Below, in pieces: positions 8,128 through 16,076 of a stretch of DNA of 64,000 nt. The position numbers and the translations under genes are program-made. The stretch lies in NCBI RefSeq assembly GCF_900109375.1, contig NZ_FOAB01000001.1:124001-188000 (forward strand), written 5' to 3'. The stretch is from Aquimarina amphilecti (GTDB taxonomy: Bacteria > Bacteroidota > Bacteroidia > Flavobacteriales > Flavobacteriaceae). The notes below the pieces were generated by a model. The model was not told where the DNA came from, ran no database searches, and worked only from the letters and a program-made list of their open reading frames with translations. Numbering within the stretch: position 1 is the stretch's first letter; each line of letters starts with the position of its first letter.

Positions 8128-11100
8128 ATGAAAAAGGGTTTATTTTTTAAAGCTATTACAATTTGCATTATTCTTATTTGGTCAATAGAAATAGGATATT
8201 CGCAATGCTCAGAACTTATTTTTAATGATGAATTTAATGGATCTACTGTTGATCTTACCAAATGGAGTTTTGATAATGGAGATGGTTGTCCCACACTCTG
8301 TGGTTGGGGTAATGCAGAAGAACAATGGTACCAACCAGAAAATACCACTGTACAAAATGGCAATTTAGTAATTACCACTAGAAATGAAGCTGCAGGTGGT
8401 AAACAATTTACATCATCCAAACTGATAACCGCAGGGAAGTTTAATTCGAAATATGGACGATATGAAGCTAGTATAAAATTACCATCAGCCGGTGGCATTT
8501 GGCCCGCTTTCTGGATGTTACCAGAGAATGGGAGTTGGCCTTTTACAGGTGAAATTGATATTATGGAATCTCAGCATAAAAATCCTGAAAGCATAGGTGG
8601 TACGGTACATTATTCTAATGGAGGATGGCAATATAACGGAAGGGAATTCAACGCTGGATTAGACCTTTCTGCTGGTTTCCATGAGTATGCTGTGGAATGG
8701 GAACCTAATGAAATAAGATGGTATGTTGATGATCAGTTGTATCATACGGTAACTCCTGGTAATACGGTAGACCCTTGGCCTTTTAGTGAAGGAGATTGGT
8801 ATTTAATACTTAATGTAGCAGTTGGAGGTCCTGGAACTCCTTATACAGGAAATATCCCGCCTACACCAGCAGATTATCCTACGCAGATGGAAGTTGATTA
8901 TGTTCGGGTATATAGTGGAACTTTTAACACACAGCTTGTTGGAGATAATAATGTTTATGAAGGAGAAACAGATAAGCCTTATACAATTACACAAACAGAA
9001 GGAGCTTCTTATAATTGGACGGTACCTGCAGATGCAACGATAACTTCTGGCCAAGGAACGAATTCTATATTGGTTGATTGGGGGATTGCAGAAGGAGATG
9101 TTAGAGTTGTGGTTAATATTCCAGAATGTGGTACAAACGAATTTAAGATGAGCGTTTCTGTGGATCCTGTTAAAACTTTAGAATATGTTTTTGAAGATTT
9201 TGAAGGAAATAGAAACTTAACCTATACATCAACCACAGATGGTGCATTAAGTGAATCTGTTCCAAACCCTGGGTCAAGTAATAGTAATAATTCTTCAACT
9301 GTAGGAAGGTATATAAGAGCTACAGGAGCACAATATGATGGATTGTATATGACAACGTCCAATATAGGGAATGCTTTGGAGTATACTTCTGGAGAAAAAT
9401 CCATTTGGTTAGATGTGTATAGTGATGCACCGATTGGTACAGAATTTATACTACAGATAGAAAACAGTTCGCTCTCGGCAGGTGATTGGCCAGCGGGGCG
9501 TCATAGTAGATACAGTGCGAAAACAATTTCCCAGAATCAATGGGAAACATTAGAGTTTGAGTTATTAGATAGGCCAGATGCTAGTGTAGGAGCTTTAGAT
9601 GTGGATCAATTTGTATTATTGATTGATCCAGATAGTTTTACAGGACATACAGTGTATATTGATAATATGCGGAAAATGGATGCACCTGATCCTACTTTAT
9701 TAGAAGAAATTATTATAGCTGATTATGATGAAATAAATCAATTAGAATTATTTTTTGAAAATGGCGAATATTCCGTAGATGTGCCTAACCCAAATCCAAA
9801 CGATGTTAATAATAGTGCTAGCGTAGCCAAATATGAACGAGGAACTTTTGAGCTATATGATGTTGTGAGTTTTAATACGGATGCTATAAAAGATTCAAGT
9901 TCTTTTATAGATGGTGATAATATCTTTTTTATGGATGTTTTTACATCTGCTCCCGTAGGAACAGAAATTTCTTTGAGTTTAGAAAATCGTATTGGATCAG
10001 ATAATGATTTTCCAGCAGGAAGAAATAGTCAATATACAAGTGTTGTCAAAGAACAGAATCAATGGCATACTATCGCATTTAGTTATACTACAGCTCCAGA
10101 TGCAGGAACATCTAATTTATCTATAGATGAGATTTCAATTCTTTTTAATCCTAATTCTAACATATCAGAAACATACTATTTTGATAATTTTAGATATGGT
10201 ATTACTGAGTATCCACCTACGTATGAATTCTCTGAGATGATTCATAATTATAATGGAGTAAACAATATTTCATTAAATAATACTACGACGGGTAGTTACA
10301 TAGAAAATATAGTAAACCCTGAGGTAAATGATGTAAATAATTCATCACAAGCAGGGCGTTATGTAAGAGATAATACAGAGCTTTATGATGTGTTATTTTT
10401 TGATACTAATTATATAACGGATGCCAGTTCTTATGTGTCTGAAGAGAAGAGGTTTGCAATGGATGTATATACAACTGCTCCGATTGGAACTATTGTTAGT
10501 TGGCAATTAGAGGCAAGTTCATTATCTAATACAGATAATTACCCATCAGGAAGGCATAGTATTTATCAAGCAGCAATAAAGGAGCAAGGTAATTGGCATA
10601 CTTTAGAATTTATATTGACAGCTACACCAGATCTGATTGTAACAGATGCTCAGATAGATAATATAGTTTTACTTTTTAATCCTGGACAAGAATCTGGTGA
10701 TACATTTTATATTGATAATTTAAGAATTTTAACTCAGGAAGATGAACAGGATTTACCAGTGTTAACTTCTATTGTAATAACTCCTTCTACAAGTAGTCTT
10801 AATTTGGGACAAGATCAGTTATTTCAAGCACAAGGTTATGATCAAAATGGAGAATCTTTTGATACTACTTTTAATTGGACTAGTAATGGAGGTTCTATAG
10901 ATGCAAATGGTTTATTTATAGGCTCAGATATAGGAATTTATACTATTACCGCTTCAAGCGGATCAGTTTCTGGTATAGCATCCATAACGGTAAACGAAAA
11001 TGCTAGTCCGTTTGAAACTATTCCGGGAATAATACAAGCTGAGGATTACAAAGAAGGTGGAGAGGGTGTAGGTTATCATGATGTAACATCTGGAAATACA

Positions 11101-12051
11101 GGAGGAGCTTATCGTCAGGATAATGTAGATATAGAAAATACAGGAGATGCTCTTGGAGGAATCTACAATGTAGGATGGATTGACGCTAATGAATGGTTAG
11201 CTTATGATATAAGTGCTACTAATTCTAATAATAGTTATGATATCGACTTCCGTGTAGCCTCCCCTAACGGCAATGGTAAGTTTCATTTAGAGCTGAATGG
11301 AATTGCCATTACGGAAGTGATATCAGTACCTAATACTGGCAATTGGCAAGATTACGAAACAGTTTCTGTAACAGGAATTTCAATAAATAACGGAGATCAT
11401 GAATTACGAGTTGTTTTTGATTCGAATGGTTTGAATCTCAATTTTATAGAGTTTAGAGCTTCAGAAGATACCAATACTACTAATTGTACAGGATTGGCAG
11501 TGAATAACCAATATAGCTATGAAATCTCATCAGATTCAACAAACCCTACTATAATGTTTGTTCCTGAGTTGGTTGGAGCTGGGGATAATATTTGTATTTT
11601 ATATTATGGTACTAGCGCAATGGGGCCATATCCAGGTTACTTAGTTACTCCTAATACGCCATTCCAAATAAATGCTAATATTGGAGAACAGATCTATTTT
11701 TATTACACTTACAGTTTACCAACAGGAGGTGAAAATAATACGGCAGGATCTAAACATGATTTTGTAGTTGGATCTTGTAGCGATGACTTACAAAGGTTAA
11801 ATGACAGTATTTTCGAAGTTAAAGTGTATCCAAACCCAATATCTGATAAAGGGCAAATTGTTTTACAATCGAATCATCAATTTATTCGATATAGAATCGT
11901 AGATATTTCCGGGAAGTTGATAACACATGGTATGATTGGTCAAAAGGAAGAGAGAATAGAATTTAATTTAGAAGGAAGGGAAACAGGAATATATTTTCTA
12001 AAGTTATATGGTAATTCATCAAAGCAAAGTTATAAATTACTAAAAAAGTAG
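8128..12051 (+). CDS. Large secreted GH16 glucanase with repeats, BIG2, CBM6, CBM56 and type IX tail
   Basis: A 1307-residue modular laminarinase. It has a signal peptide (1-26) and a GH16 domain (about 27-265) with intact catalytic residues Glu142, Asp144 and Glu147. A PKD/Ig-like domain (about 270-346) follows, then three homologous modules of about 165 residues (about 351-518, 530-692, 701-870). Next are a BIG2 domain (about 879-957), CBM6 (about 962-1111) and a CBM56-type domain (about 1120-1218, with YFYYTYSLP...ENNT). A type IX sorting tail ends it. CBM56 is known to bind beta-1,3-glucan, which strengthens the laminarin/curdlan assignment. The triplicated modules share Gly-Arg-Tyr, PAGRHS and YIDN(M/L/F)R motifs and I cannot name their family. 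It forms an operon with GH64. Confidence 0.9.
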   Translation: MKKGLFFKAITICIILIWSIEIGYSQCSELIFNDEFNGSTVDLTKWSFDNGDGCPTLCGWGNAEEQWYQPENTTVQNGNLVITTRNEAAGGKQFTSSKLITAGKFNSKYGRYEASIKLPSAGGIWPAFWMLPENGSWPFTGEIDIMESQHKNPESIGGTVHYSNGGWQYNGREFNAGLDLSAGFHEYAVEWEPNEIRWYVDDQLYHTVTPGNTVDPWPFSEGDWYLILNVAVGGPGTPYTGNIPPTPADYPTQMEVDYVRVYSGTFNTQLVGDNNVYEGETDKPYTITQTEGASYNWTVPADATITSGQGTNSILVDWGIAEGDVRVVVNIPECGTNEFKMSVSVDPVKTLEYVFEDFEGNRNLTYTSTTDGALSESVPNPGSSNSNNSSTVGRYIRATGAQYDGLYMTTSNIGNALEYTSGEKSIWLDVYSDAPIGTEFILQIENSSLSAGDWPAGRHSRYSAKTISQNQWETLEFELLDRPDASVGALDVDQFVLLIDPDSFTGHTVYIDNMRKMDAPDPTLLEEIIIADYDEINQLELFFENGEYSVDVPNPNPNDVNNSASVAKYERGTFELYDVVSFNTDAIKDSSSFIDGDNIFFMDVFTSAPVGTEISLSLENRIGSDNDFPAGRNSQYTSVVKEQNQWHTIAFSYTTAPDAGTSNLSIDEISILFNPNSNISETYYFDNFRYGITEYPPTYEFSEMIHNYNGVNNISLNNTTTGSYIENIVNPEVNDVNNSSQAGRYVRDNTELYDVLFFDTNYITDASSYVSEEKRFAMDVYTTAPIGTIVSWQLEASSLSNTDNYPSGRHSIYQAAIKEQGNWHTLEFILTATPDLIVTDAQIDNIVLLFNPGQESGDTFYIDNLRILTQEDEQDLPVLTSIVITPSTSSLNLGQDQLFQAQGYDQNGESFDTTFNWTSNGGSIDANGLFIGSDIGIYTITASSGSVSGIASITVNENASPFETIPGIIQAEDYKEGGEGVGYHDVTSGNTGGAYRQDNVDIENTGDALGGIYNVGWIDANEWLAYDISATNSNNSYDIDFRVASPNGNGKFHLELNGIAITEVISVPNTGNWQDYETVSVTGISINNGDHELRVVFDSNGLNLNFIEFRASEDTNTTNCTGLAVNNQYSYEISSDSTNPTIMFVPELVGAGDNICILYYGTSAMGPYPGYLVTPNTPFQINANIGEQIYFYYTYSLPTGGENNTAGSKHDFVVGSCSDDLQRLNDSIFEVKVYPNPISDKGQIVLQSNHQFIRYRIVDISGKLITHGMIGQKEERIEFNLEGRETGIYFLKLYGNSSKQSYKLLKK

Positions 12052-12070
12052 TTAGTAATGTTGTGATAAT

Positions 12071-12104
12071 AAAAAAGCGGTAATATTAATATTACCGCTT
12101 TTTT
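12071..12104. terminator. Bidirectional terminator after the glucanase locus
   Basis: A 34-base perfect palindrome: AAAAAAGCGGTAATATT (12071-12087) is followed directly by its reverse complement (12088-12104), giving a GC-containing stem with A- and T-runs at the ends. It lies between the convergent genes ending at 12051 and 12122 and can stop transcription both ways. Confidence 0.85.
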
Positions 12105-12121
12105 TATAAAACCAAAAAAGA

Positions 12122-12730
12122 TTATTTTGCTTTTTTCTTAATATACTTTGCAAGCTCTTTAGAAAGTTTCGCATATCCTTCAGAAATTCTATAACCAGTG
12201 TTATAATCATTTCCAAATGCCCCTCCTCCTGGAACTTTTATGTAATTAGTAGAATATAATATCTTGTCCGGGTTAGCAGTTTCATAGACCGTAATCGTAG
12301 CATTAACTTTAGCAGGTTGTCTAGAAACACCAACATTATATCCTGGATATATCCACGTAGTTTTCACTTTCATAGTGTGTGTAGCACTAGTAAGGTCCTT
12401 ACCAACTTTTACAGCTCCTTCGTCAAAACGTTTGTTAAAAGATTCGATGAATTTTGGTTCATATCTTTCTTCTCGATCTGCAAACCAAGATTTTTTAAAT
12501 TCTTCTCCTTTACCTTCTCCTGGATTTTTCTTTTCTCTTTTTTCCATTTTATCCTTTAGAAACTCTTCTTCAGTGTCGAATTTGTGGACTTTAATGTTTT
12601 CATAATCAAAGACAAGGTTATACTCAGTAATTCCTTTTAGGTTTTTGATACTTCCTTCTTGATCTTTTCTTTTTTGAGCAAAAACAACAGTAGTTGCCAT
12701 AATAATAGCTACAAATAATAGTTTTTTCAT
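12122..12730 (-). CDS. Secreted protein of unknown function
   Basis: A 202-residue protein with a clear signal peptide (MKKLLFVAIIMATTVVFAQ) and no lipobox, so it is probably periplasmic or exported. A lysine/glutamate-rich stretch covers about 55-90, followed by a beta-rich part with TTWIYPGYNVG and a Gly-rich segment near 170. I do not recognise the family; Bacteroidota have many secreted proteins of this size. A TATCTTTGC box 24 bases before the start suggests it is transcribed alone with a short leader, and it ends at the bidirectional terminator shared with the glucanase operon. Confidence 0.75.
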   Translation of the reverse strand: MKKLLFVAIIMATTVVFAQKRKDQEGSIKNLKGITEYNLVFDYENIKVHKFDTEEEFLKDKMEKREKKNPGEGKGEEFKKSWFADREERYEPKFIESFNKRFDEGAVKVGKDLTSATHTMKVKTTWIYPGYNVGVSRQPAKVNATITVYETANPDKILYSTNYIKVPGGGAFGNDYNTGYRISEGYAKLSKELAKYIKKKAK

Positions 12731-12753
12731 AATTAGGTTTTTTTTAACGTTCG

Positions 12754-12761
12754 CAAAGATA
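12754..12761 (-). promoter_or_regulatory. Bacteroidota -7 box for the 12122-12730 gene
   Basis: The minus strand reads TATCTTTG followed by C, matching the TAnnTTTG consensus, 24 bases before the ATG. I found no TTG at the -33 spacing, so only the -7 element is supported. Confidence 0.5.
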
Positions 12762-12897
12762 TTTATTTTTTAAAATTATCTATGTATAACATTATATAAT
12801 TAATAATTCCAATCGGGAAGATCAACTAGTATGCCAATATATTGTTATATCATATTATTTATAGATGCTTCTATTAGAGGAAATATGCAGAAAACAA

Positions 12898-12928
12898 AAA
12901 AGTCTTACCTTTAAAAGATAAGACTTTT
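12898..12928 (-). terminator. Terminator of the tRNA operon
   Basis: Read on the minus strand just after tRNA-Arg: arms AAAAGTCTTA and TAAGACTTTT pair perfectly around an 11-base loop. The 3' arm runs into TTTTTTGTTTT, a good U-tract. Confidence 0.8.
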
Positions 12929-12930
12929 CG

Positions 12931-13004
12931 TGAGCCCGATAGGATTCGAACCTATGACCGCCTCCTTAGAAGGGAGGTGCTCTATCCAGCTGAGCTACGA
13001 GCCC
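12931..13004 (-). tRNA. tRNA-Arg (anticodon TCT)
   Basis: The minus strand folds as a full cloverleaf. The acceptor GGGCTCG pairs with CGGGCTC, the D arm is GCTC/GAGC, the anticodon stem CCTCC/GGAGG carries loop CTTCTAA with anticodon TCT, and the T arm has TTCGAAT. The discriminator is A, and the 3' CCA is not encoded. It is the last tRNA of a three-gene operon. Confidence 0.95.
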
Positions 13005-13019
13005 GTAACTCTATTATTG

Positions 13020-13094
13020 TCGGGGTGGCAGGATTCGAACCTGCGACCTCCGCGTCCCAAACGCGGCGCGATAACCGGGCTACGCTACACCCCG
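13020..13094 (-). tRNA. tRNA-Pro (anticodon TGG)
   Basis: The acceptor CGGGGTG pairs with CACCCCG. The anticodon stem CCGCG/CGCGG holds loop TTTGGGA with anticodon TGG, and the T arm GCAGG/CCTGC carries TTCGAAT. No CCA is encoded. It is the middle gene of the tRNA operon, 15 bases from tRNA-Arg. Confidence 0.95.
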
Positions 13095-13153
13095 AAGTGT
13101 AACTATTCAAAAATTTCAATACTAAAAAAATAAAATAGTCATTGAAATAATTG

Positions 13154-13237
13154 CGGAGAGACAGGGATTCGAACCCTGGCAACACTTACGCGTTGACAGA
13201 TTAGCAATCTGCTCCATTACCACTCTGGCACCTCTCC
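13154..13237 (-). tRNA. tRNA-Ser (anticodon GCT)
   Basis: An 84-base class II tRNA. The acceptor GGAGAGG pairs with TCTCTCC (one G-T), the anticodon loop carries GCT, and there is a long variable arm (around the AACGCGTAAGTGTT stretch). The T arm is CAGGG/CCCTG with TTCGAAT, and the discriminator is G. It is transcribed first in the Ser-Pro-Arg operon. Confidence 0.95.
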
Positions 13238-13287
13238 TAAATTCAAAAAAAATTATGAACTCCACATTAATATCTCAAATGCGGATG

Positions 13288-13318
13288 CAAATGTAGCTTT
13301 TATGAATCTACAATGCAA
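13288..13318 (-). promoter_or_regulatory. Promoter of the tRNA operon
   Basis: The minus strand reads TTG (13318-13316), a 20-base spacer, then TACATTTG followed by C (13295-13288). Both elements of the Bacteroidota TTG/TAnnTTTG promoter are present at normal spacing, about 50 bases before the 5' end of tRNA-Ser. Confidence 0.7.
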
Positions 13319-13459
13319 CATTTTTTTAGCATTATTTGTAATTTATTAGCATTGTTTTTTTAAAAAGTTGAAAATCAGATTTTTTGTCGAAAATATTTTT
13401 TTTTAAATGTTTAATAATTGTTTTAGAGTTTCTAAAATAGACGTTTCAATCAAGAATCA

Positions 13460-13467
13460 TATATTTG
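13460..13467 (+). promoter_or_regulatory. -7 box upstream of the 13494 gene
   Basis: TATATTTG followed by T matches TAnnTTTG and lies 26 bases before the ATG. No -33 TTG is seen at the right distance. Confidence 0.4.
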
Positions 13468-13493
13468 TGATACTTGACCTAATATGATGTGAT

Positions 13494-15116
13494 ATGATTT
13501 CAGATAAAAAGTCCTCTAAATTGAAAATTAAATTCTTAGTACTATTTGCAGTTTTTCTATGTGGATATTCTTATGCCCAAAAGCCTATTCTTTCTAAAGA
13601 TTTCAATTTTGAAATAGGAGAGAAGTATAAAAGAATTAAGAGTGCTAATTCTTATTATGTAGCATCAGGAGATAGAATGGTGGCAATTAAAAAAGGAAGA
13701 AAGAGCATGACTATTCAACGTTTTTCTTTAGATGATCTAAAAGAAGATGTAAAGAAAAGACAGGTTATAGAGGATAAAGGTGATTTTCAGACGGTCATGG
13801 ACCTTAATGGAAAAGCAGTCGCTTTTTATACCGTTAAAGATAAAGCATTCGCGCAAAAAATATCTCTTACCGGAATTATAGCAGAGAAACCGGTTTTGGT
13901 AGGGAGTGATAAGGATAATATTAATAATGATGTTGGTTTTAAAAGTACCTATGGTTTTGATGCAGGCGGAAGAATTAACAAATTTGTTTTTAAGAAATCA
14001 TTTGATGGCACTAAATTATTAGTGTTGTTTAGAGTTAAAACAGCAAATGATAAAGCTGATAAAATAGGAATTAGTGTATATGATTCTAGTTTGAAGCTTA
14101 TTTGGAGTCGAAAAGTAAAATTGCCTTATGCCAATAAGTGGTTGGAAAATGAGGATTTTGCTATTGATAATGAAGGGAGTTTCTATATGACAGCTTCTGT
14201 TTTTAGTTCTAATGCTGAAGAAAAAAATAAATTAGAGTATTCTTATAGAACTGAAGTTTTTAAAATAAAGGAAAACCCTAAAGAAATTATTAAAAGCAAA
14301 ATAGAATTACCTGGAAAGTCTATAATGGATGCCGTTATTGGTTTAGATAAACAAGGTAAAGTAAGAGTGTCGGGTTTTTATGTTAATAACGATAATAAAA
14401 TAGAAGCTTCTGGTATGTTTTCTGCAAAGTTAGATGATACTGGACTTGTTTCTTCTGTTATTAAAAGTGACATTCCTACAACTATTGTTCAGGACTATGC
14501 TTTAAAAAGAGAAACAAGAATTAATGAAGGAACTCAAGACGAAAAAGATAAACTAGATTTTGAAAGTTTAAAGGTGAATAATGTTGTTTATAACGATGAT
14601 GCCAGTTTTGTGATTTTGGGAGAACAACGATATGTTGAGTCATTTACTACATCAAGTTCTTCTGGTTCTAGAACAACATATAAATACTATTACAGAGATG
14701 TAATTGCTTCTAAAATTTCTTCTGAAGAGACAGTGAAATGGTTTCATAGATTACCTAAGTATCAAACAGGAGCGAGAGGAAAAAAGAGTATGTCTTATAT
14801 GAATTTTAAAAACTCGGGAAAACATTATTTATTTCATATAGATGATTTTACGAACCTTAAAAGGTCTTTTGATGAATATCCAACTAGATATTTTGATGGT
14901 AAAAAAGAGTTTCTATATTTAACGTCTTATACAATTGACGATGCAACTGGAGAAGTGATAAAAGAACCTATACTTACCGGGAGTGATATTAGAAATTCTC
15001 GTCTTGATAATTTAGAAGTTTATAAAGCAGCAATCTTGCCTAATCAAGACATGATTTTCGAAGCCTATGATGGTAAAAAGAATAATTTGTTACTAAAAGT
15101 TTCTTTGGCTAAATAA
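13494..15116 (+). CDS. Secreted protein of unknown function, probably beta-rich
   Basis: A 540-residue protein with a signal peptide ending near Tyr-Ala-Gln (about residue 29) and no lipobox. The body alternates short beta-like strands with Asp/Gly turns (repeated patterns such as LDKQGKVRVSGFY and IDNEGSFYMTASVF), which suggests a beta-propeller, but I cannot assign a family. It is monocistronic: the upstream tRNAs are on the other strand and the next gene is convergent, 75 bases away, with no strong hairpin between them. Confidence 0.75.
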   Translation: MISDKKSSKLKIKFLVLFAVFLCGYSYAQKPILSKDFNFEIGEKYKRIKSANSYYVASGDRMVAIKKGRKSMTIQRFSLDDLKEDVKKRQVIEDKGDFQTVMDLNGKAVAFYTVKDKAFAQKISLTGIIAEKPVLVGSDKDNINNDVGFKSTYGFDAGGRINKFVFKKSFDGTKLLVLFRVKTANDKADKIGISVYDSSLKLIWSRKVKLPYANKWLENEDFAIDNEGSFYMTASVFSSNAEEKNKLEYSYRTEVFKIKENPKEIIKSKIELPGKSIMDAVIGLDKQGKVRVSGFYVNNDNKIEASGMFSAKLDDTGLVSSVIKSDIPTTIVQDYALKRETRINEGTQDEKDKLDFESLKVNNVVYNDDASFVILGEQRYVESFTTSSSSGSRTTYKYYYRDVIASKISSEETVKWFHRLPKYQTGARGKKSMSYMNFKNSGKHYLFHIDDFTNLKRSFDEYPTRYFDGKKEFLYLTSYTIDDATGEVIKEPILTGSDIRNSRLDNLEVYKAAILPNQDMIFEAYDGKKNNLLLKVSLAK

Positions 15117-15191
15117 CCGGATTTTTTATGAGTATATGGAACCTGTTGCCTGTTTCATCTAAATATTTTGTGTGATATAATTGGTTAATTT

Positions 15192-15752
15192 TCAAAAACA
15201 TGCTAGTTCTTGGTAGATAGGATCTTGTTGTATAATTTCTATTAATTTCTTTTTTGCTCTAAACTTTTTTTTTCTAATGTTAACTTCGTTAAATCCCAAG
15301 GTAACAGCAATTTCTTGCATTGATTTGCCTTCAAAATAAAGGGTCAGTATTTTTTGATTTTCATCACTTAGTTTTTGAAATGATCTTTTGTATAAATATT
15401 TTTGTTCTTCGTTTTCTAAGAAATTTCTTAAAGTATCATTGGCACCTTCATGATAGGTTTCATTAATTTCTCGAGTAGGAAATCTTTTTTTGTTTTTTAA
15501 TTTGGTTAGCCATTGATTTTTGCAAATTCCAAAAAAATAAGAGACAATAGAACCTTTAATTTTAAAATTATCAAACCTCAATTTTTTATATAATTCCATT
15601 ATAGACTCTTGCATGATATCTTCTGCATCTTCAGTATTTCCTTGATTGTTTAACACATAGTTTTTTACATATTTAATTTGATTTTGATAAAACTCGTTTA
15701 GAATGTATTTATCTCCATTAGTGATTCCAATAACAATCTGATTTGTGTTCAT
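15192..15752 (-). CDS. ECF-type RNA polymerase sigma factor
   Basis: A 186-residue sigma-70 family protein of the extracytoplasmic-function group. Region 2 includes NTEDAEDIMQESIMELYKKL (about 40-58). Region 4 includes the LSDENQKILTLYFEGKSMQEIA helix-turn-helix near the C-terminus, ending in a lysine-rich helix. No anti-sigma factor (FecR-like) or SusC partner is adjacent, so its signal is unknown. It is transcribed away from the TPR/AraC regulator gene, with a long 5' leader if the promoter at 15905-15936 is right. Confidence 0.88.
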   Translation of the reverse strand: MNTNQIVIGITNGDKYILNEFYQNQIKYVKNYVLNNQGNTEDAEDIMQESIMELYKKLRFDNFKIKGSIVSYFFGICKNQWLTKLKNKKRFPTREINETYHEGANDTLRNFLENEEQKYLYKRSFQKLSDENQKILTLYFEGKSMQEIAVTLGFNEVNIRKKKFRAKKKLIEIIQQDPIYQELACF

Positions 15753-16076
15753 TTTTTTTATTCTTTATATGTTTAGATTACCCTATCCTTATCATAAAGA
15801 AAATTGACTTCTATAAAAATTGAATTAGGATGGATTTCTTATTTTGATTTATATTAAAAGAAAAACGATAAATGATCTTTTTAGATGTAGTGTCTTGTCC
15901 AATTCAAAGGTAGGTCGGAGACTTATAGATTAACAAATGGTGTTATTATAGATTCCTGAAAATGGACTATTAATTCCGGAATTTTTATTTATACGAATCT
16001 TAGTTTTTTCTTCTATTTCTGATTGAAAAAAATGTTATAATTTTATCAGCCAAATTGTTTTATAAAGTAATCGTTA
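15753..16076. other. 324-base divergent intergenic region
   Basis: It lies between the divergent sigma-factor gene and the TPR/AraC regulator gene. Apart from the minus-strand promoter candidate I see no ORF, RNA or strong hairpin. Confidence 0.5.
15905..15936 (-). promoter_or_regulatory. Candidate promoter of the ECF sigma gene
   Basis: The minus strand reads TTG (15936-15934), a 21-base spacer, then TACCTTTG (15912-15905), a good match to the Bacteroidota consensus. The start codon is about 150 bases downstream, leaving room for a leader. Confidence 0.5.

Noticed and set aside
8103..8498. A 131-codon minus-strand frame over the start of the large GH16 gene
   Set aside because: It lies antisense to a clear GH16 domain with intact catalytic residues; a shadow frame.
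12317..12605. Two plus-strand frames over the secreted protein gene at 12122-12730
   Set aside because: They are Phe/Ser-rich complements of a Lys/Glu-rich coding stretch and have no supporting signals.
12930..13185. Open frames of 67 codons on both strands over the tRNA genes
   Set aside because: They are translations of tRNA sequence (TTCGAA arms) and not proteins.
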